DNA from: Penicillium oxalicum
Taxonomy: Eukaryota > Ascomycota > Eurotiomycetes > Eurotiales > Aspergillaceae
Length of the DNA stretch: 64,000 nucleotides
Direction: 5' to 3'
Assembly: GCF_001723175.1 (NCBI RefSeq)
Contig: NC_064656.1
Span: 1,302,001-1,366,000 of the forward strand
Shown: positions 13,145-27,485 of the stretch, piece after piece
Layout: every line of letters starts with the position of its first letter
Numbering within the stretch: the stretch's first letter is position 1
The notes under the pieces: model-generated
Told to the model about the DNA's origin: nothing
Database searches by the model: none
Seen by the model: the letters and a program-made list of their open reading frames with translations, nothing else
Made by a program: the position numbers and the translations under genes

Positions 13145-16100
13145 ATGATGATATCTCTGCGCAATTTCGGACCTTTTGAGTTGCGAAAGTAACTACTTCT
13201 TGTTTTGGCTTCAAAACCGTGCTGCCTGCCTGCGTGTCTCTCTCTCTCTCTTTCTCTCTTTCTCGCACGCGCGCGGCCAGACATAGTTTCACAGTACATC
13301 TTTGCCATTTGTCTATAATGAATATAATTCGGATTGAACGTTATTTATTCTTGGACTGACCCAGTTTTTCATCAATATGAAACCAGTTGAACACACTTCG
13401 TCGCATCGGGCCTGACTGGGGCTCCCACAGTAGAGTAGCAAATACATCCATGTCTCTCCCCCCTGGAATGCCATATTTTCTGAGTTGGATTGCTGTCAGA
13501 TCCACTTCTACGTGTAAGAGCCTCCAGTCCGACCCTCCTCCGCCACTTCATGTCCCGTATTCAGTGTGAAACCAGAATTCCCGGCATCATCATCCGCACA
13601 AGTAAGTCGCAGTGTGCGCCGTGCACTGGAGGTCGCGCTCAGACTCTGCCCCTGACCAAATTAAACGTCCAGCGGTGAAGTCTCAGCCCAATACATGTCC
13701 GTCAGACACGCCCGGGCCCATCGACGTCTAATTTCTGCAGGTCCGACGCAGGTTCAAGTGACACAGCATGACCTCGAGAGCTGACCGATTCCACCCTTCT
13801 TCCGGCTCCGCCTCCGCTTCGCGATTGACGCATGGCCCCATGACCCTGTGAATTCACATGGATCGAACCGCTCCGTCGGAGTAAGCAAAGATCTCAAAAC
13901 TACGAATCAATATCAAGAGGTCGAGGTGGCAGTGGGGAGGGGGAAGGGCTGGGGTGCATGAAATACATCCATCCCTTGACTCCGAGATGCATAGCGAGTA
14001 CCGCGCGCTCACACTCGAGCTGGTCCATGTGCGCTTAACCGCGCGCGGACATCGATACATCTATTCTGACGAGACCTTCGGGGATTGATCAAGTACATAG
14101 GTATCTTTTGGCTTTCTTTTTCGCCCTTGGGGATTGGGTAAGAAAATTGCGGTATGCGCGCATTGACTTGCTTGGCGATCGCTTACGATGGCAGCCGTTG
14201 CCAATGGATAGTTCATACATACTTCATACTGTGCATGATGCTCGGCAAATAAGCACGACGACTCTTGGCTTGGTCTTGGTGAGACTCTATGCGTTGGCAG
14301 TTGGAGAGACTCTGTTCCGATTGTTCAGCGACTCTGGAAATTTATTGGAAAAACTGGGCGGCATTTCAAAATATTACTTGTAAAAAAAGAAACAAATGGT
14401 TCATAATGCAATGAGCTATGGTATTGCCCGCTTGTAACTTTTATTCTATGAGAAGACAGGCTAACCATGTTCTCATAGGGAATAGGTGGCTCCAGGTTCA
14501 GTTGGACAATGGAGTTTTCACGGAGTCAGTCAAACATGACAACCGCCGGCCGAGAGGACAATGTGGAAAGAATAAATCAACATCCATCAGAGTGATGTTC
14601 CCAGATGCAGACTTCAGCCGAAATTGTCCAATAGGTCAACGCTGACGTGCTCGACTACATCAATTGGGGGGCAAATCAACCACATACGAGGACAATGTAG
14701 TCACTGCCTCGTGGATGTCTCACTTTACTGCTCTATCGTGTCAATGTCCAGCTCGCTTGGGCTTGGGTGGAACTCTCGTAAGGCGGGCGAAACTGCATGA
14801 CTATGGCCCTCATCCCACTATGTCCAGTGTATACGCATCGTACATCCCTATGCGCCTTACTCTGACTGATTTCTGCCCCTCCCCCAACCGCTGAGCCTCG
14901 ATCAGAATCAACTGAGACAATTCCCTCCAACAAATGACAAATAATGCCATCAGAATGAAAACGAGGTGCCCAAGCTGTAACTGTAAGCCAGGCAGGTCCA
15001 GGCCCACGATGCTCTGGGCATAGTCCGATCGGCGGCTTCGGGGTCGACATCTGCAGGATGAACTACTGTACAGAAAAGTGTGTCCACATGTACAGATCAG
15101 GATGCTTCTAAGCCCATTTTTACCCGGCTCCCCTCATCAAGGGTGAGAGCGGCATAATGATTATCCTCTTGACATGGGTTTGGCTAGGGCTTCTTTCGAA
15201 TCAAACACGCATGAGGGGGGCGGGGAATAGGAGATGGAATTGGGGCCAATTCCCACTGATGAGACTTTGCCTTCGGGCCTCCCCCGGGCTTACCAGGTAT
15301 GCACCGGGGCCGTATCTCCATGAATCAAAATAGCCTCCATGCAGGAAGGCGAGAATCTTCTAATGCCAGTTCGGCCATCCCGGAGGGATGAAAGGGGCGG
15401 ACTTATTGATGATGCGTCGCATGGCGCGTGGAGGGCGTGGGGAGGTAGAAGGAAGGATGGAAGTGGGATGGTGAGAAGGGGCTTGCATTGATGGCGTATG
15501 AGAGATGATTGGATTAAGCAGATGGATTCCAACTCCATGCTGTACTGTACATGAGACTCGGCTGGGTCCATAATGCACGCTGGCATGACGAATGTCAGTT
15601 GCTAGCGCTTAGTGGCTTGTTGTTTTTTACGGGGCGGCACCGGGGTAAGGTGACCGCGATGCATTTGGGCACGAGTACGAAATCCTCCTGGTTGAGTGGA
15701 AAGAACTATTCGTATTGATAGGCATCCAAAGTACTGGATAGGGACAACAAGAGCGGGAAAATCAAGTGAGCCAACTTCTGTGAGGCGCTTGTAGTCGTTC
15801 TTGGCACGTTTTGCACGCGGATCGAAAGACGGCAGAGGGATTACGTGGCCCTCTCTGGGACTTCTGTTGTATAATTCATGAATACAGTGAATACACTGGA
15901 TAATAGTGTTGATTAAAAGATGTCTCGGAGAAGATTTTCATATTCCTGTGTGGGTACTCTGTACTGTATGGGGGCAACGCCGGCAGCATAGCCAGAAGCC
16001 CAGGGAGTCTCGCTCCATCCGATAGCTGAGCTAGTTAACAATTGACTTTTGGAAGGAGGCGGATGTGGCGCTCGGGTCGTCGACAGCGAGAAAGCGAAAT

Positions 16101-19100
16101 GGACCTACAGTAGAGGTGGGCACCGTTTGTGAATGAGCTGGATCTTGGGACGTCAGTGTTCACTACGGGGACGAGAAAGTCAACGGGCGATTTTCTATTT
16201 GACTGTTCAGGCAAACAAACGAGATTTGTCTATCGATGATTGCTCGACCGCGGTACCGTATCTCGAGGGTATCAGCAAGACAGAAAAGGGAGATGGCCGA
16301 GTCGCTCTGTGCCCATATCATAGCCGACCATGTAAGACTGAGAGCAGACATATCCACTTAACTCGATGCACTAGTCGATCACCGCGAGCGGGCTTGTTGA
16401 TGGCCGGCGGGAGCATGCAGAGTCCTCCCGAGACATTCCCTCAACTTCAAACGGGACGACTCGACCACCTCCTGTCCTGGTCAATGTGATTACCAAGCCT
16501 TTCACTCGAACGTGGGAACAAGTGGTATGAAGCTGGTGTCGTGGAGAATAACCGAGACAATAGCCTCGGAGGAGTGGTCTCAAAAAAACCTTCAACATTG
16601 AGATCAAATATGGTTCATCGGGTGGGTTATTGGAAATCGAGGCTGAACTATAACAATGGGAAGTAATGGTTCAGCATGTTTTCGGGGAATCTCATCCAAA
16701 ATCCAGCTCTCGCCACCATCCCTCCTGTGATGTCTCTATTAGGGATATTGTCCGAGCAGCTAGGACACCTGAGGCACCGAGAGCGACTGGTAAAATGGCA
16801 CAGGGGTAGACATTTGTTGTTGTGGCCTTTGGCTGTCCGTATTTGCTTTTTGTTCCAAGCGTGAATCACATTTGAAGTGTGGGCAACTGCTAAGGTCACA
16901 AATCGACTGGTTGAGTTTGACAGGGCTAATGCATCCTGTGTTGCAGTGCTGTCGCGTGGGGCTAGAACTGGATTGGATTGCGAAGTGGCGGTACAGCCTC
17001 AGCAAAGTTTACATGGGTAATACAGAATGTATCTGTATGTAAGTCTGCTCTCGTAATGTGAACCAGGGTGTATTGCAAAAAACAGACCTGCGAAGGAAAA
17101 AGGAGGGGAAAAAAGAAAGATCTTACGCACCGGCAGAGAAAGGTTTGCTTTCAAAGTTATGGATCCGACTCCCCAATAACCCGCTCCCTCAATCTCAATT
17201 CTTCACGGCTTCAATTCTGCTAGCGTGGATAGTTCCACCCACCTTTCCAAGCTGGGTTAGCCGCCTATGCACAGTGCTCAAATCGACCATGCTGACCCGG
17301 GAGACTTCGCTCTCGAAGCGTCCATGGCCCCGGGGTTGTACTAAAGTTCTCACGTTTTTCTCACGCTCACTAGAGTTAGTGTGTCGCAGTCCGCCATCGC
17401 CCGTGGCCCCACCTTCACTCCCAACACAGAACAGCAACTAGTCGAACTCACTAGCCAGCACATGCATCAAGATTTCGGGGCGGAGCAGGGTGAGACGCTT
17501 CGGATTATTGGCGGTGTTCCAGACTTCCGGCAGAGGTGCGACTGGGGTCAGGATCTCGTTCTTTTCAGCAAACCTGACCAGTCGCAGATAGATAGATCAT
17601 CCGATTCGCAAATTTGGAACTCGTCCCGCTCGGCATGGTCAAAATTAAGAATGGCAGCGGGGGGGGCAAAAAAATTAAATAAGGAAAAAAAACCCAATGG
17701 GGGAAAAAGGCAGACAACTTAGGAATGCTGTACCTGAATAACGTCGTCGAACCATGGTCGGCTGGGTGTTTACATTCGTGGATTGGATCAGAATCTCGTA
17801 GATTTTGCGGGAGGCGTCATGGACACGGGAGTGGATCGATGGACCGATGTCGAGGGAGGGATTCACATCCAAAGAAATCTTCGGCTATCGAGACCCTTTT
17901 GGGACAAGGATGGGGGTGAAGACCAGAATGATGACGAGACCCGTCAGATGGATCGGATACGAGAGTGGCAGCATTGGCTTAAGCATGGGAATTTGAGAGA
18001 ACAAAGTACAGAGTACAAGATCTCTGCACCTGTGTGCTCTTTGCACACCAGGTTGAGCAATACTATTGTGAAGTATCCTCTACTTCAGTCCGTTCTGCGG
18101 TGGGTCGATCGTCCTAGACGGAAGAGGGGGTGTGACTGTGGGACGGGCGCGGACTGGTCTTTGATGTCGGACTCCGTGGTCCGTCTGGTCTACACACCTG
18201 TTTCGTGTATTGACGAGACACCGTGGTATTGTAGTAACTTTAGTAGTACAGTACCTGAGTAGGTAGGTGTATGTATGATGCCACCGACTTAGGTAATCCA
18301 CATCCACTCCTCCAGGGGTTCGTGCTTCTCTCCAGTCGGGAGACGTGGGCCAGAGTCAAGGCTCGCGTTGATGCACATTGTGCATTGCACACTGTGCCAT
18401 AGTAATTTTGCCACTCAAATAAAGACAGTCGCTGACCCTATTGCCTTCAGACAACAGCCATCTAGTGTCCCCGTCCGAAGGTGGGCTTTCAAAGAGGGAC
18501 AGTGGTCCAGTGGCTCGAGCCGAAAAATCAGACACTTTGGGATCTCGGGTCATGAAGCACGGCGAATCAGCCATAAAATTGGGAGCGCTGGACTCTGGGA
18601 CTCTGCACCAGTGCAGAGGATGCGCTTACCGGCTGGACCTCGGTACCTTTTCCCATCTTGGTGCACCGAGCATGGCCTCGAGGTCTGTGCAAGACTCATC
18701 ACTCAACTCATGCAAGCACTCTTCGTCTTTGGGTGATCTCGTATTTGTCATGGACTCCATTTGTCTAGTCGCAGCCATTCATCATGACTGGCCTCACGCT
18801 TTGAGAGTGCGGTGTTGTGCTTTCCAAGTCCAGCTTCAAAGGGGGATGTTCAATGCCAGGTGATAGACGCTCTAGGAACACCGAGCTTGATAAGCTTGTT
18901 TCGATCGGCTAAAGATTATCTTCGGGATGACTCGGCCCCCGAAGATCCTTTATTAGGTCCACCACCCTAATCTCTCTGCCCTACGGGTCATATCTGTAGG
19001 GCAGATGATTATTCAAGAGAACTCTCCTCTGTTCACATGGAGTAAATTCTGGATACTCTCGTTCTGTTCTCACAATGGATTCTAGCGATCGTGATTTGCT

Positions 19101-19982
19101 CCGCCTCCATTCGGTGGATCGCCCCTGTGGCATTGCATGGTGAACCCAGTTCCGTGACCGCGGAGGTACAGTATCGGCCTGAATCCCACGGAAGAGGGTT
19201 GATTGATACCATACTCTCATACTGCCAGATATCTCAGCAGTCAATCCATATTGGGGCTGCACATCCATCCTGGGTGACCCGATTCAACCAGCGGTTCATC
19301 TTGCAGCGACCGCTAGGCTGCCGAGTTTTCACCGGATCCCTCCTTCCCTCCGTAATCCGTATTGGCTGTGGTGCTGTACTGTCACCTGCCCGGTCGGCCC
19401 TCTTTCTGATCTTGCAGCGCTCTCCACAGCCACGAAAACTGCAAGATTGGGTCCAGTTCGTTAAGGGGTCTCCCTATTTTCAGCGGTGGTTGCCCATGGG
19501 TTGCATCTTTGACACCAACACAGGCGGCAATCATTTCAATCAAATCACTGGACCTCTTCCCCCCCTCTCCAACCGCCGCCAAAGCCAATTTGTGATTGGA
19601 ATTTCTGCCCTCAGCCCATCGCCACAGCCCTCAGCCTCAACGCGCCGGTCTAGGCCCCCGCAATCCTCAAACTCTTCCCATTTTTCCTCCGACTGTGTTG
19701 GAGCTAAAAGATGCCAATTGCCCACTGCAGCCACTTGATTTGTTTGTGATACACCGATCGGCTCCAGTGATCTGCCTCCCTTGTGTACCCCTCAAACTCT
19801 GCTGATCCGGAGTCAAGCGGTTTCTTTGACGCAAACTCGGCGTCTTCCAGCGACCGTGTCGATCGTAGAAAGCCCTCGCCTCTAAACATTTTTATTCTGC
19901 GGTTGCCCCTCAGTTGGACTCTTTTCGTTCATCTTTTTGCCTTTATATTCTACCTCTTCGAGTATCTTCAAGATCCATCACG
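13145..19982. other. Long gene-poor spacer between agd3 and ega3
   Basis: 6.8 kb in which I support no protein gene. Open frames are short, start at non-ATG codons or have no recognisable motifs. The beginning carries the agd3 3' untranslated region, with a CT-rich stretch at about 13230-13270. The end (about 19900-19982) is pyrimidine-rich and should be the ega3 leader. From memory, A. fumigatus numbering leaves one locus tag between agd3 and ega3; no equivalent gene is evident here. Confidence 0.5.
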
Positions 19983-20957
19983 ATGGACAAGGCGCCAACC
20001 AAGACGGGCTGGGCCGCCTGGACGACCAAGAAAAAGGCCACGGTCATCTCGGTGGTTGTCCTGATCCTCGTCGCGTTGGGCGTGGGATTGGGTGTCGGCC
20101 TCGGCGTCGGCTTGAACAACGGATCGGGCGGCGAAGAGGAAGGCAGTGGCAGTGGGAATGGGAATGGAGGCACCGGAACTGGCGGCAATGGAACCACCAC
20201 CGGTAACGGCACGGTGAAATGGCAGCCCGACGTGGGCGTGAAATGGCAGATCGTCCTGCTGGGTGCCCTCAATGACACTTCCGTGGATGCCGACGTCTAC
20301 GACATTGATCTGTTTGACAACGACAAGAGCACCATCTCGACCCTGCAGGGCCTCGGGCGCAAGGTCATTTGCTACTTCTCCGCCGGCACTTACGAGGACT
20401 GGCGACCGGATGCGAAGGAGTTTGACAAGGCCGATCTGGGGAAGAACCTGGCCGACTGGCCCGGCGAGAAATGGGTCGACACCAACTCGAACAGCATCCG
20501 CCAGATCATGCAGACGCGCCTCGACATGGCCGTGACCAAGGGCTGTGACGGGGTTGACCCTGACAACATCGATGCCTACGATAACGAAAATGGTCTCAAG
20601 TTGACCCAGGATGATGCGACCAACTACGTCAACTGGCTTGCGGGCGAAGCGCATGGTCGGAACCTGTCCGTGGGTCTCAAGAACGGCGGTGCCATCATCG
20701 ACAGTGTCCTCGACAACATGCAATGGTCAGTGAATGAGCAGTGTGCGCAGTACCAGGAGTGTGACACGTATGCTGCCTTCACCGAGGCGAACAAGCCCGT
20801 CTTCCACATTGAGTACCCCAAGGGTGACAACACCAACAACAACAAAGATGTCACCACCTCGCAAAAGTCCTCCGCTTGCAATGCACCCAGTGCCGGGAAC
20901 TTTTCAACTGTCATCAAGAACATGAAATTGGACAGCTGGGTGGAGTACTGTTCGTGA
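19983..20957 (+). CDS. ega3: Ega3-like endo-alpha-1,4-galactosaminidase (GH114), membrane-anchored
   Basis: Glycoside hydrolase acting on deacetylated (galactosamine-rich) stretches of galactosaminogalactan. Single exon, 324 residues. Start ATG 19983 places three Lys (16-18) just before a hydrophobic segment at about 19-41 ending in repeated Val-Gly-Leu, i.e. a type II membrane anchor. A Gly/Ser/Asn-rich linker (about 44-78) follows, then the TIM-barrel domain. GH114 hallmarks are ICYFSAGTYEDWRPD and DGVDPDNIDAY, with catalytic Asp189. Glu252 in SVNEQC is the likely acid/base by position. Only upstream non-ATG codons extend the frame. It lies between agd3 and sph3 in the GAG order. Confidence 0.95.
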   Translation: MDKAPTKTGWAAWTTKKKATVISVVVLILVALGVGLGVGLGVGLNNGSGGEEEGSGSGNGNGGTGTGGNGTTTGNGTVKWQPDVGVKWQIVLLGALNDTSVDADVYDIDLFDNDKSTISTLQGLGRKVICYFSAGTYEDWRPDAKEFDKADLGKNLADWPGEKWVDTNSNSIRQIMQTRLDMAVTKGCDGVDPDNIDAYDNENGLKLTQDDATNYVNWLAGEAHGRNLSVGLKNGGAIIDSVLDNMQWSVNEQCAQYQECDTYAAFTEANKPVFHIEYPKGDNTNNNKDVTTSQKSSACNAPSAGNFSTVIKNMKLDSWVEYCS

Positions 20958-23900
20958 TCATGCGACAGAAACCCGAGAATCCCATCTCGCATTCTTCCTC
21001 TTAGGCATTTTCTTTCCATTTCCACACACACCCCCTACTTATGGCGTCATATGCATATATCACTAAATAATTACTGGAAGCGAATTGGTTGAGATCTACT
21101 CATACTGGATCAATTGAAAACACATTGCAACGTCTGGCATCTAGAGCCTAGGCAGTCACTGAGCGAAGCTCTGGTCTTGTTCACGCTTTTCTCTCTCACG
21201 ACAGGCCTAGAATAACTTGGGCGGCAGTTCAAATAGATACTGTTTGGAACGATGGACACCCAAGTCAACGCCATCGATCTTTTAGGCTCATGTACACCCC
21301 ATTCTCCCATTTTGATGCAATAGCACCGGAGGAAACGTTGGACGTCCATTTTTCAGTATACTCTCGGCCAAAATTGCCTGTTTCCGTCTCGTCGTTCTAA
21401 CTAGCGCCCTATGAAAACCCCCCAAAAGCCCAAAGCGAAATCCCTCCTCATTCTTGTCCTGTCGTCGTGCAAGCCACATGTGGCCTGAGCAACTCTTTTC
21501 CAGCGGAAACGCTGTTGGCAGGGGCCGCCATGCTTGGCGTGCTGCAAAAGAGAAAATATCCCCCTCTCCCCTTTTGACCCTCCGTATCAATGGTTTCAAA
21601 TGACCCACGAAGCGACACTTTGACTCCTCTAGGTGCTTTTCAAAGTTCCAAGCTTCAGCTCGGCGATGCAGGCTTTCATTCCGCGGATGAGACTAATTCC
21701 GCCCTACAGGGAAACCTCCAATCTGGGAAGTGTATCTGAAGACCTTTGCCGCCTGGTATCATTAAGTAAAAAGACCCGTATTTTTTGTCAAATTATTCGG
21801 CTGGAAAGGACCCCCTGATTCGAGTCACGTACCCATCCCGTAGTCAACCGATAGCGGGGTTATTATTTATGAGCGGCTCGCCGGTTCCTGGTAATTCTTG
21901 GTGAAGTGTCGTCGATGTTTGAAAAGTGATCTTGGCGGTTTGCCAAGGTTTGCTCTGATTCTGCACATTTGATTGGATAGGTTTTACGGAGAAATCTCAA
22001 AGCCACGTCATTGGCGGGGTGACATGTATGTCGTCGCGTCTTGGAAACAACGGGCGCTTGGCATGCTTTCTCAACACTATCAGTGTCAAAGGCTGTCCCG
22101 TCCTTGGTGGGCGAAAGAGTGTGCTGTTCAGGATGGATCATCTGGGCAAGACGAGGCTTCTCGCTGCTGTCGCATGGTGGTCCAGAAATACATTCATATG
22201 TACTTTGGGCCCGTGGTATTGGTAGTGGTACCAAAATGTCCAGTCATGCTTACGGATAACCGAATCAAGCAGTATGTAACCTAAACTTACCCAGTTCGGC
22301 AGCTTGCTCATGATACGGTCTCGCCATCGGCTTGCAAAATTTCGACCGTGTGTCGCAACATTTAGCCGGTCCGCTGCTCATTGGAGAACTCAATTCATAG
22401 CTTGATGAAGAAAAGAAAAACTGCTGTTTTGTGCATGGTACAGAGCTTTTTTGTTCTTGCCTTTTCTGGGGCCCCCCCTTCCACCTTTCGCCCGTCTGGG
22501 GCCGAGGGGGCTGGCTGTTTGAAAACACTCGACAACTGCTTTTAATAGTAATATGTTCCTCCCATCCGACGACTTGAACCTTCACCGACCAATGATGCAT
22601 TGGACATGTCAGAATGATGACTTCCAGGAGTAGTGTTGGAAAAACTCAGTTCGACTCAAGCATCTCATTAGCCGTGGAAGAGTTTTTCTACTGCGATAGG
22701 CCGGAGACGACTGGGCGACTTTTGATACTGCTCACCCCGGTAGACGGTGTAGATGGGACTTGAACCTCCCGCTGTGCTGGGGGCTTTCCGCCCTTGCATT
22801 ATTCTAGATCTGGCGACAAGTGCCACTGACTGCCCTGACACCTAGTCACCTGAAAGTAGCAGCGTTGCCCGATGTCAGACGCATAGGAAGACGCAGCCAC
22901 CAACCGTTCGTGGTGGCGCAGAGACTCTTCATTGTCCATGCTTCAACCGGTAGTGTCACGGAACCAATTAAGCATGTCGGAAAGCGAGCCAGTGGCGACA
23001 ACGACAGTGATCTCTTCTTTTCACGCCCTTGCGCTGTCTAACTATCTAGAATCGAGACACGCCACACAATTTTCGAGTCCGAAATAACCTCCCCTTCTTT
23101 TCTTTCCCGTCAATACCAAGCCCCAACGGACATCCTTTCTTCGGGGCGAATCCCCCCCTCTCACTCTCTACGAATATGGCTGGCTGGTTGGCATCGTGAT
23201 CGTGACTCCAACAGACTGTCGACTTTCCGAGTATACGTAGGAGTTTACTAAAGTAGCAGCGTCATTCAACATATTGCCATGTATATCTGTGAGGTAATAA
23301 TGTCATCGAAGCCCCAGGCCACAGACTGTTTCAATCCACTTTGTGTCTTACCTTCCTACCCCTCCGAGCAAAGTCCGTCCTGAGAGGCCAGTAAACGCCG
23401 GGCATCAATGTATCACCATACAAAAAGTGTACCACCAAACGTGCCTGTGGAAAGGGAAAAAAAACAACCTTTCTATCGAAAGATAGTCCGTTTCACTTCC
23501 TCTGGGCAGCGCCCCTCCCCCCCCCCCCCCCCCCCCCACCTCTCTCCCCAAAGAAAAGTTTCCGTATTGAATGGGCCTCGACTGCATAAAATGTGATCCG
23601 TCGATCACAAGTACTTCTTGGCGAGATCCACTACGTTCAACGCGCCGGTGCCAAAATTGGTGCAGTGATCCTTTACTTGGCGACTGCCTAGAAGGGAAGG
23701 CCCGCTTTTGTGGAATTCTATTTTATATGATACACTGTAAGTAGGATTGTGTACATCGGTTTCTGCACAAAAAAAAAAAGAGGACACATCGGTGGTACGG
23801 CCAGTCGATCAACATCGTTGCTGCTACATGAGTGATGAGATTCCAGGTCCTCGGATTTCACTTAATTCTCCGGCTGGAGCGGCCAGGTAAAAATCACAAC

Positions 23901-26900
23901 TGAGCCAGGGTAGGGCGGAGTGGGGGTGAGATTTACAAGATCTCCAAATCAAGTGGACATTCTCAGCCATCGATCGCGATCGCAATACTCAAACTGGGTA
24001 AATTACAGAAATCATCAGAAAAGATTGAATGAATGATATATTTTCAGTGGTATTAAGCGTCCATCTGTACATGTACTGTATGTATTTGGCGTATGGCGTA
24101 TCTGACTGTAGTTGAAGGTGGATCAGTATCTGCCAGACCAAGATGCCCGGCAGAAACCGAAAGGAGAGTGTTTGTGTTTCTCTTTCTCAAGGCCGGTATG
24201 TATGGGGGTACGGCACAGGAATAGGTGGGTACAGTTGCCATTTGCAAATTTCAAGCCAGTCTCCACACACCTGTTGCCGGTGCGGTGATCTGTTTCCAGA
24301 ACGTAAATTACAATACGACCTAGAATCCAAAATACGGTATGTGCGGGCGCTAAGATTGTGTGGTTTTTCAAATACTGCACCATGCTTGATCCCGGCAGAC
24401 GGGTTCACAGCGGCTTCCGAGGCGGATCTGCCCGGTACTTGGGGACGAACCATGGGTAGATGCGTTGATTGGTCAAAAGGGGAAGTTGGTCCTTGCCGGC
24501 GATTAAACCGCTTTTAGCGTCGAAGTCCACTCTAGCGGTCGCAAATTCGTGACAGAGCGTTCCACCATGAATCGCTCGGCCCATTTTTCAGAGGGATGAC
24601 TATATTTTCAAAGCAACCCATTGATGGGAAGGGTCAGTGACTGTGGCACCCTCATTGAAGACCGGATGGGACCACCCTTTTGCCATACGTGTCATTCTTG
24701 TTCTTGATCGCGGTCATGACTCGAAATAGGTAGCTGTTAGCGGGAAAACCCGACTCGCCCTCGAATGTCCTTGGTTCTGCCTAGGTTTGGATGGTCCACA
24801 ACAATACTGGAAGACTATGAGTGCCCTGATTTCAGTGTTGATATATAGTGTTTTTGGTGGGGTCAATGGTAGGGCAACGGGCGTGGATTGATTGGGTACC
24901 TTTCTTCATGCGAAACTGCATCCACAATATATCCTCGACTTGCCCAGTCTTTCTTCGGTTCACGTTGTTTCATCATCAATCTAACGGAAGTTGTAACCTT
25001 GGTAGATGTCCCCGCCACTGATGGATGGATTCTGTGATGTGTTGAGGTATGACTCGCCATGACCTCATCTGGACTTGATTCAAAGTGAGCGATCAATGCA
25101 CAGGCTATGCATTGGCAACTATTTACTGGGTTGGCATGAAAAGTCTTCAAAGCGACCTGTTGCAGGTAAATTTGAGAAAGCAATCTGTAGACTTTTGAGA
25201 CAGATATTGTGCACCATCGATTCAATCAATTCTTCACCTGCTGTACCGGATGGCATTACACTTTTCAATTCTTCAATTCTTGCGTGGTGATTGGACTGTG
25301 GCTGGTGCGGTGCTCCAAACTACATATTGAGGAACGTGAACTCAGCCTGTACGGTCCACTTTTCTCCGGTCGCATTCGATGCTCGATGGCTATTTAAATC
25401 TTTGAATGTAAACATATTTGGTCATTGGGGCGCGTTAACCATCAATGATGTTGGAGCATGATGTTAATATATCCAGCCAATAAGAGCAAACATTGAAGCA
25501 AAAAACGCCAATGTCGACCAATAAATGTGTGTGAACCATCAAATAGCCATTGTCGGCTCTACTAATTGCCGAGGCAGCAAACTCTCCTGAAGTTTCCGCC
25601 AGGCACAAGGGCGCTTGAGAAACTTTCACGGATCCATGGGAGAGACTCAAGAGGATTTGGAATTGTCAACAGGTTTTGCTGGATTTCAACCGTCGTACCT
25701 GCCCCAATGCTATGGTTTATTGTGCCCACTCTCCTATCATGCTGCAAATTCCTCGGTGTTGCACGTTTTGGGTTTGGTCGTCCGCTGTCAGGAGGGGGGA
25801 GACAATGCTGGCAAGGAGGGCTAGCGTCGCGATACATACAGTATGGTACAACCCATGTGGTACGTACATGGGATGTCCTGACGAGAGAAACTTCGGGATA
25901 CCGAATGATCCGATTCCAAGTTCCAATTCCGAACGTGGTTCAAGTGTAGAGAATTCGTTTCGTTGTGCAAATCCTTCCAGCTTTGATCAGACACAGTAGC
26001 ACCACCCCGTCTCCCGTTGCAAATAGGGCGAGAGTGTGTCGATCTGGCTGGATTAGGTTTGAATTTTCAGACTGGCTCCACTTGGGCCCCGCTGGAGGAG
26101 TTTCGTTCCTTCGGCATCCCATCTTAGTCATGTACCACTTCCGCGGACCTCCTTCACCTATCCTGGCACGGAATTTCCATCTCATTTAAGCTGTATTCGA
26201 AACAAAAAGAGTACAGTAGCATCGCCTTGCACTCGAAGCGTCCGTAGCATGCCTGCAAATGGAAACGTACCGCAAGACTAAGTGTCTGTGCGGTCTGTCA
26301 GAGTCGTGTCAGTATGTAGGTCTCAGCAAGACGCAAGTGTGAGGCAATCTCTCTAGGTCATTCACAGTCCGATTCGCGACTTTGGGCAGCGTTCATGATC
26401 ATGGTAGCGCCCATAAGGAGCCGGAAATATTTACAAACGGGAATCGTCGATAATTACGGAGCACAGGGCGACCAAGCGCGGATGCCGGATCAAATCATTG
26501 CGCATTACCCTCAACCCGGAAGAGACAACAGATGAGCGTTCCTGTCAAGTGCAGCCAATCAATCCTGCAGGATGCCAAGCAAACTACCTGGCCGTAGCTA
26601 AGGAAGACTCGTATCCCTGGAAATTTTCGGTAAGACACCGATTCCAGTACAGGAAGGTGAGCACTTCGGGTTATGGAGAAAAGATCCTCAGCATGCAGCC
26701 ATACATAGACTATTCCTACCACAATTTTGCACTGCTGCAGGCTCACATCATAGTTTCTTCGGCTAGAACCGATGAAACCATATGATGTCAAAAATAATTG
26801 TCGCCCCAGTCAGGCATGTCTGCGGATACGTTGACCAAGATGCTTGTGGTGCCAAGGCTCAGGTGGAACATCATACAGTCTAAAACGCCACGAGGAGATC

Positions 26901-27485
26901 CGACCGCAACCATGAAGTCCAGTGTGTTCCACCGGGCTGGTCAAGGTGCTGGGGGAACCGTGGTTGTGCGGCCATTACACTGCCGAAATGAAAATTACAG
27001 TATGGATGCAGATCTGGTCTCCACGGCCTCGACAGCCCCATCAAGGATGTTGAGAGACAGACCTTTTCGCCTTTGCGCCGAGTCAATGCTACTGACCCCG
27101 GACAAAGCCCAAGTCACTGAGACTTGAAGAAAAGATGGGGTTTTTTTTGCTTTTTGTGCGGTAACTTTTTGGAGTACCTCGGCCCAGAGAATGAGACGCG
27201 AGTCCTAGCCCCGCTTGTTGACTTGAATTCAAGAAAGTTGAATCCGACAGCGAGATAAAAAGGGAAAAAAAAAACAAGGCACATACCCACACCAAGCATA
27301 CGGATTACTTCCAGGAGACTGCGTTAAATGGTCTACGTTGAGCTGTAATGCGAATGGTCACCAAATGTCATCAGGAATGCAATTGAATTTGTTGCGGCTG
27401 GCTGAGATTGTCTCTCAATGCATCGATTGTACCATTACACAAATATGTTTGACTGTAACTCGACCGTCTGGGCCGGGTAAGGCTT
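20958..27485. other. Long gene-poor spacer between ega3 and sph3
   Basis: 6.5 kb between the convergent 3' ends of ega3 and sph3. I see no supported gene, RNA or mobile element. Many short open frames exist on both strands without motifs or splice continuity. It contains a run of 21 C at 23517-23537. Because neither flanking gene starts here, the length cannot be explained by the promoters of ega3 or sph3. Confidence 0.5.
23517..23537. repeat. Poly-C homopolymer (21 nt)
   Basis: Uninterrupted run of C directly readable, ended by A at 23538. Length in the assembly may be inexact. Confidence 0.9.

Noticed and set aside
17783..18262. 159-codon plus-strand frame in the agd3-ega3 spacer
   Set aside because: Starts at TTG, composition random-like, no splice partners.
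19091..19738. 215-codon plus-strand frame upstream of ega3
   Set aside because: Begins at a non-ATG codon, no motif or hydrophobic pattern; lies in the probable ega3 promoter.
19968..20723. 251-codon minus-strand frame opposite ega3
   Set aside because: Shadow of GH114; no independent motif.
22725..22815. tRNA-like text GACTTGAACCTCCCG
   Set aside because: The T-arm stem does not pair properly and no acceptor or anticodon stem could be folded around it.
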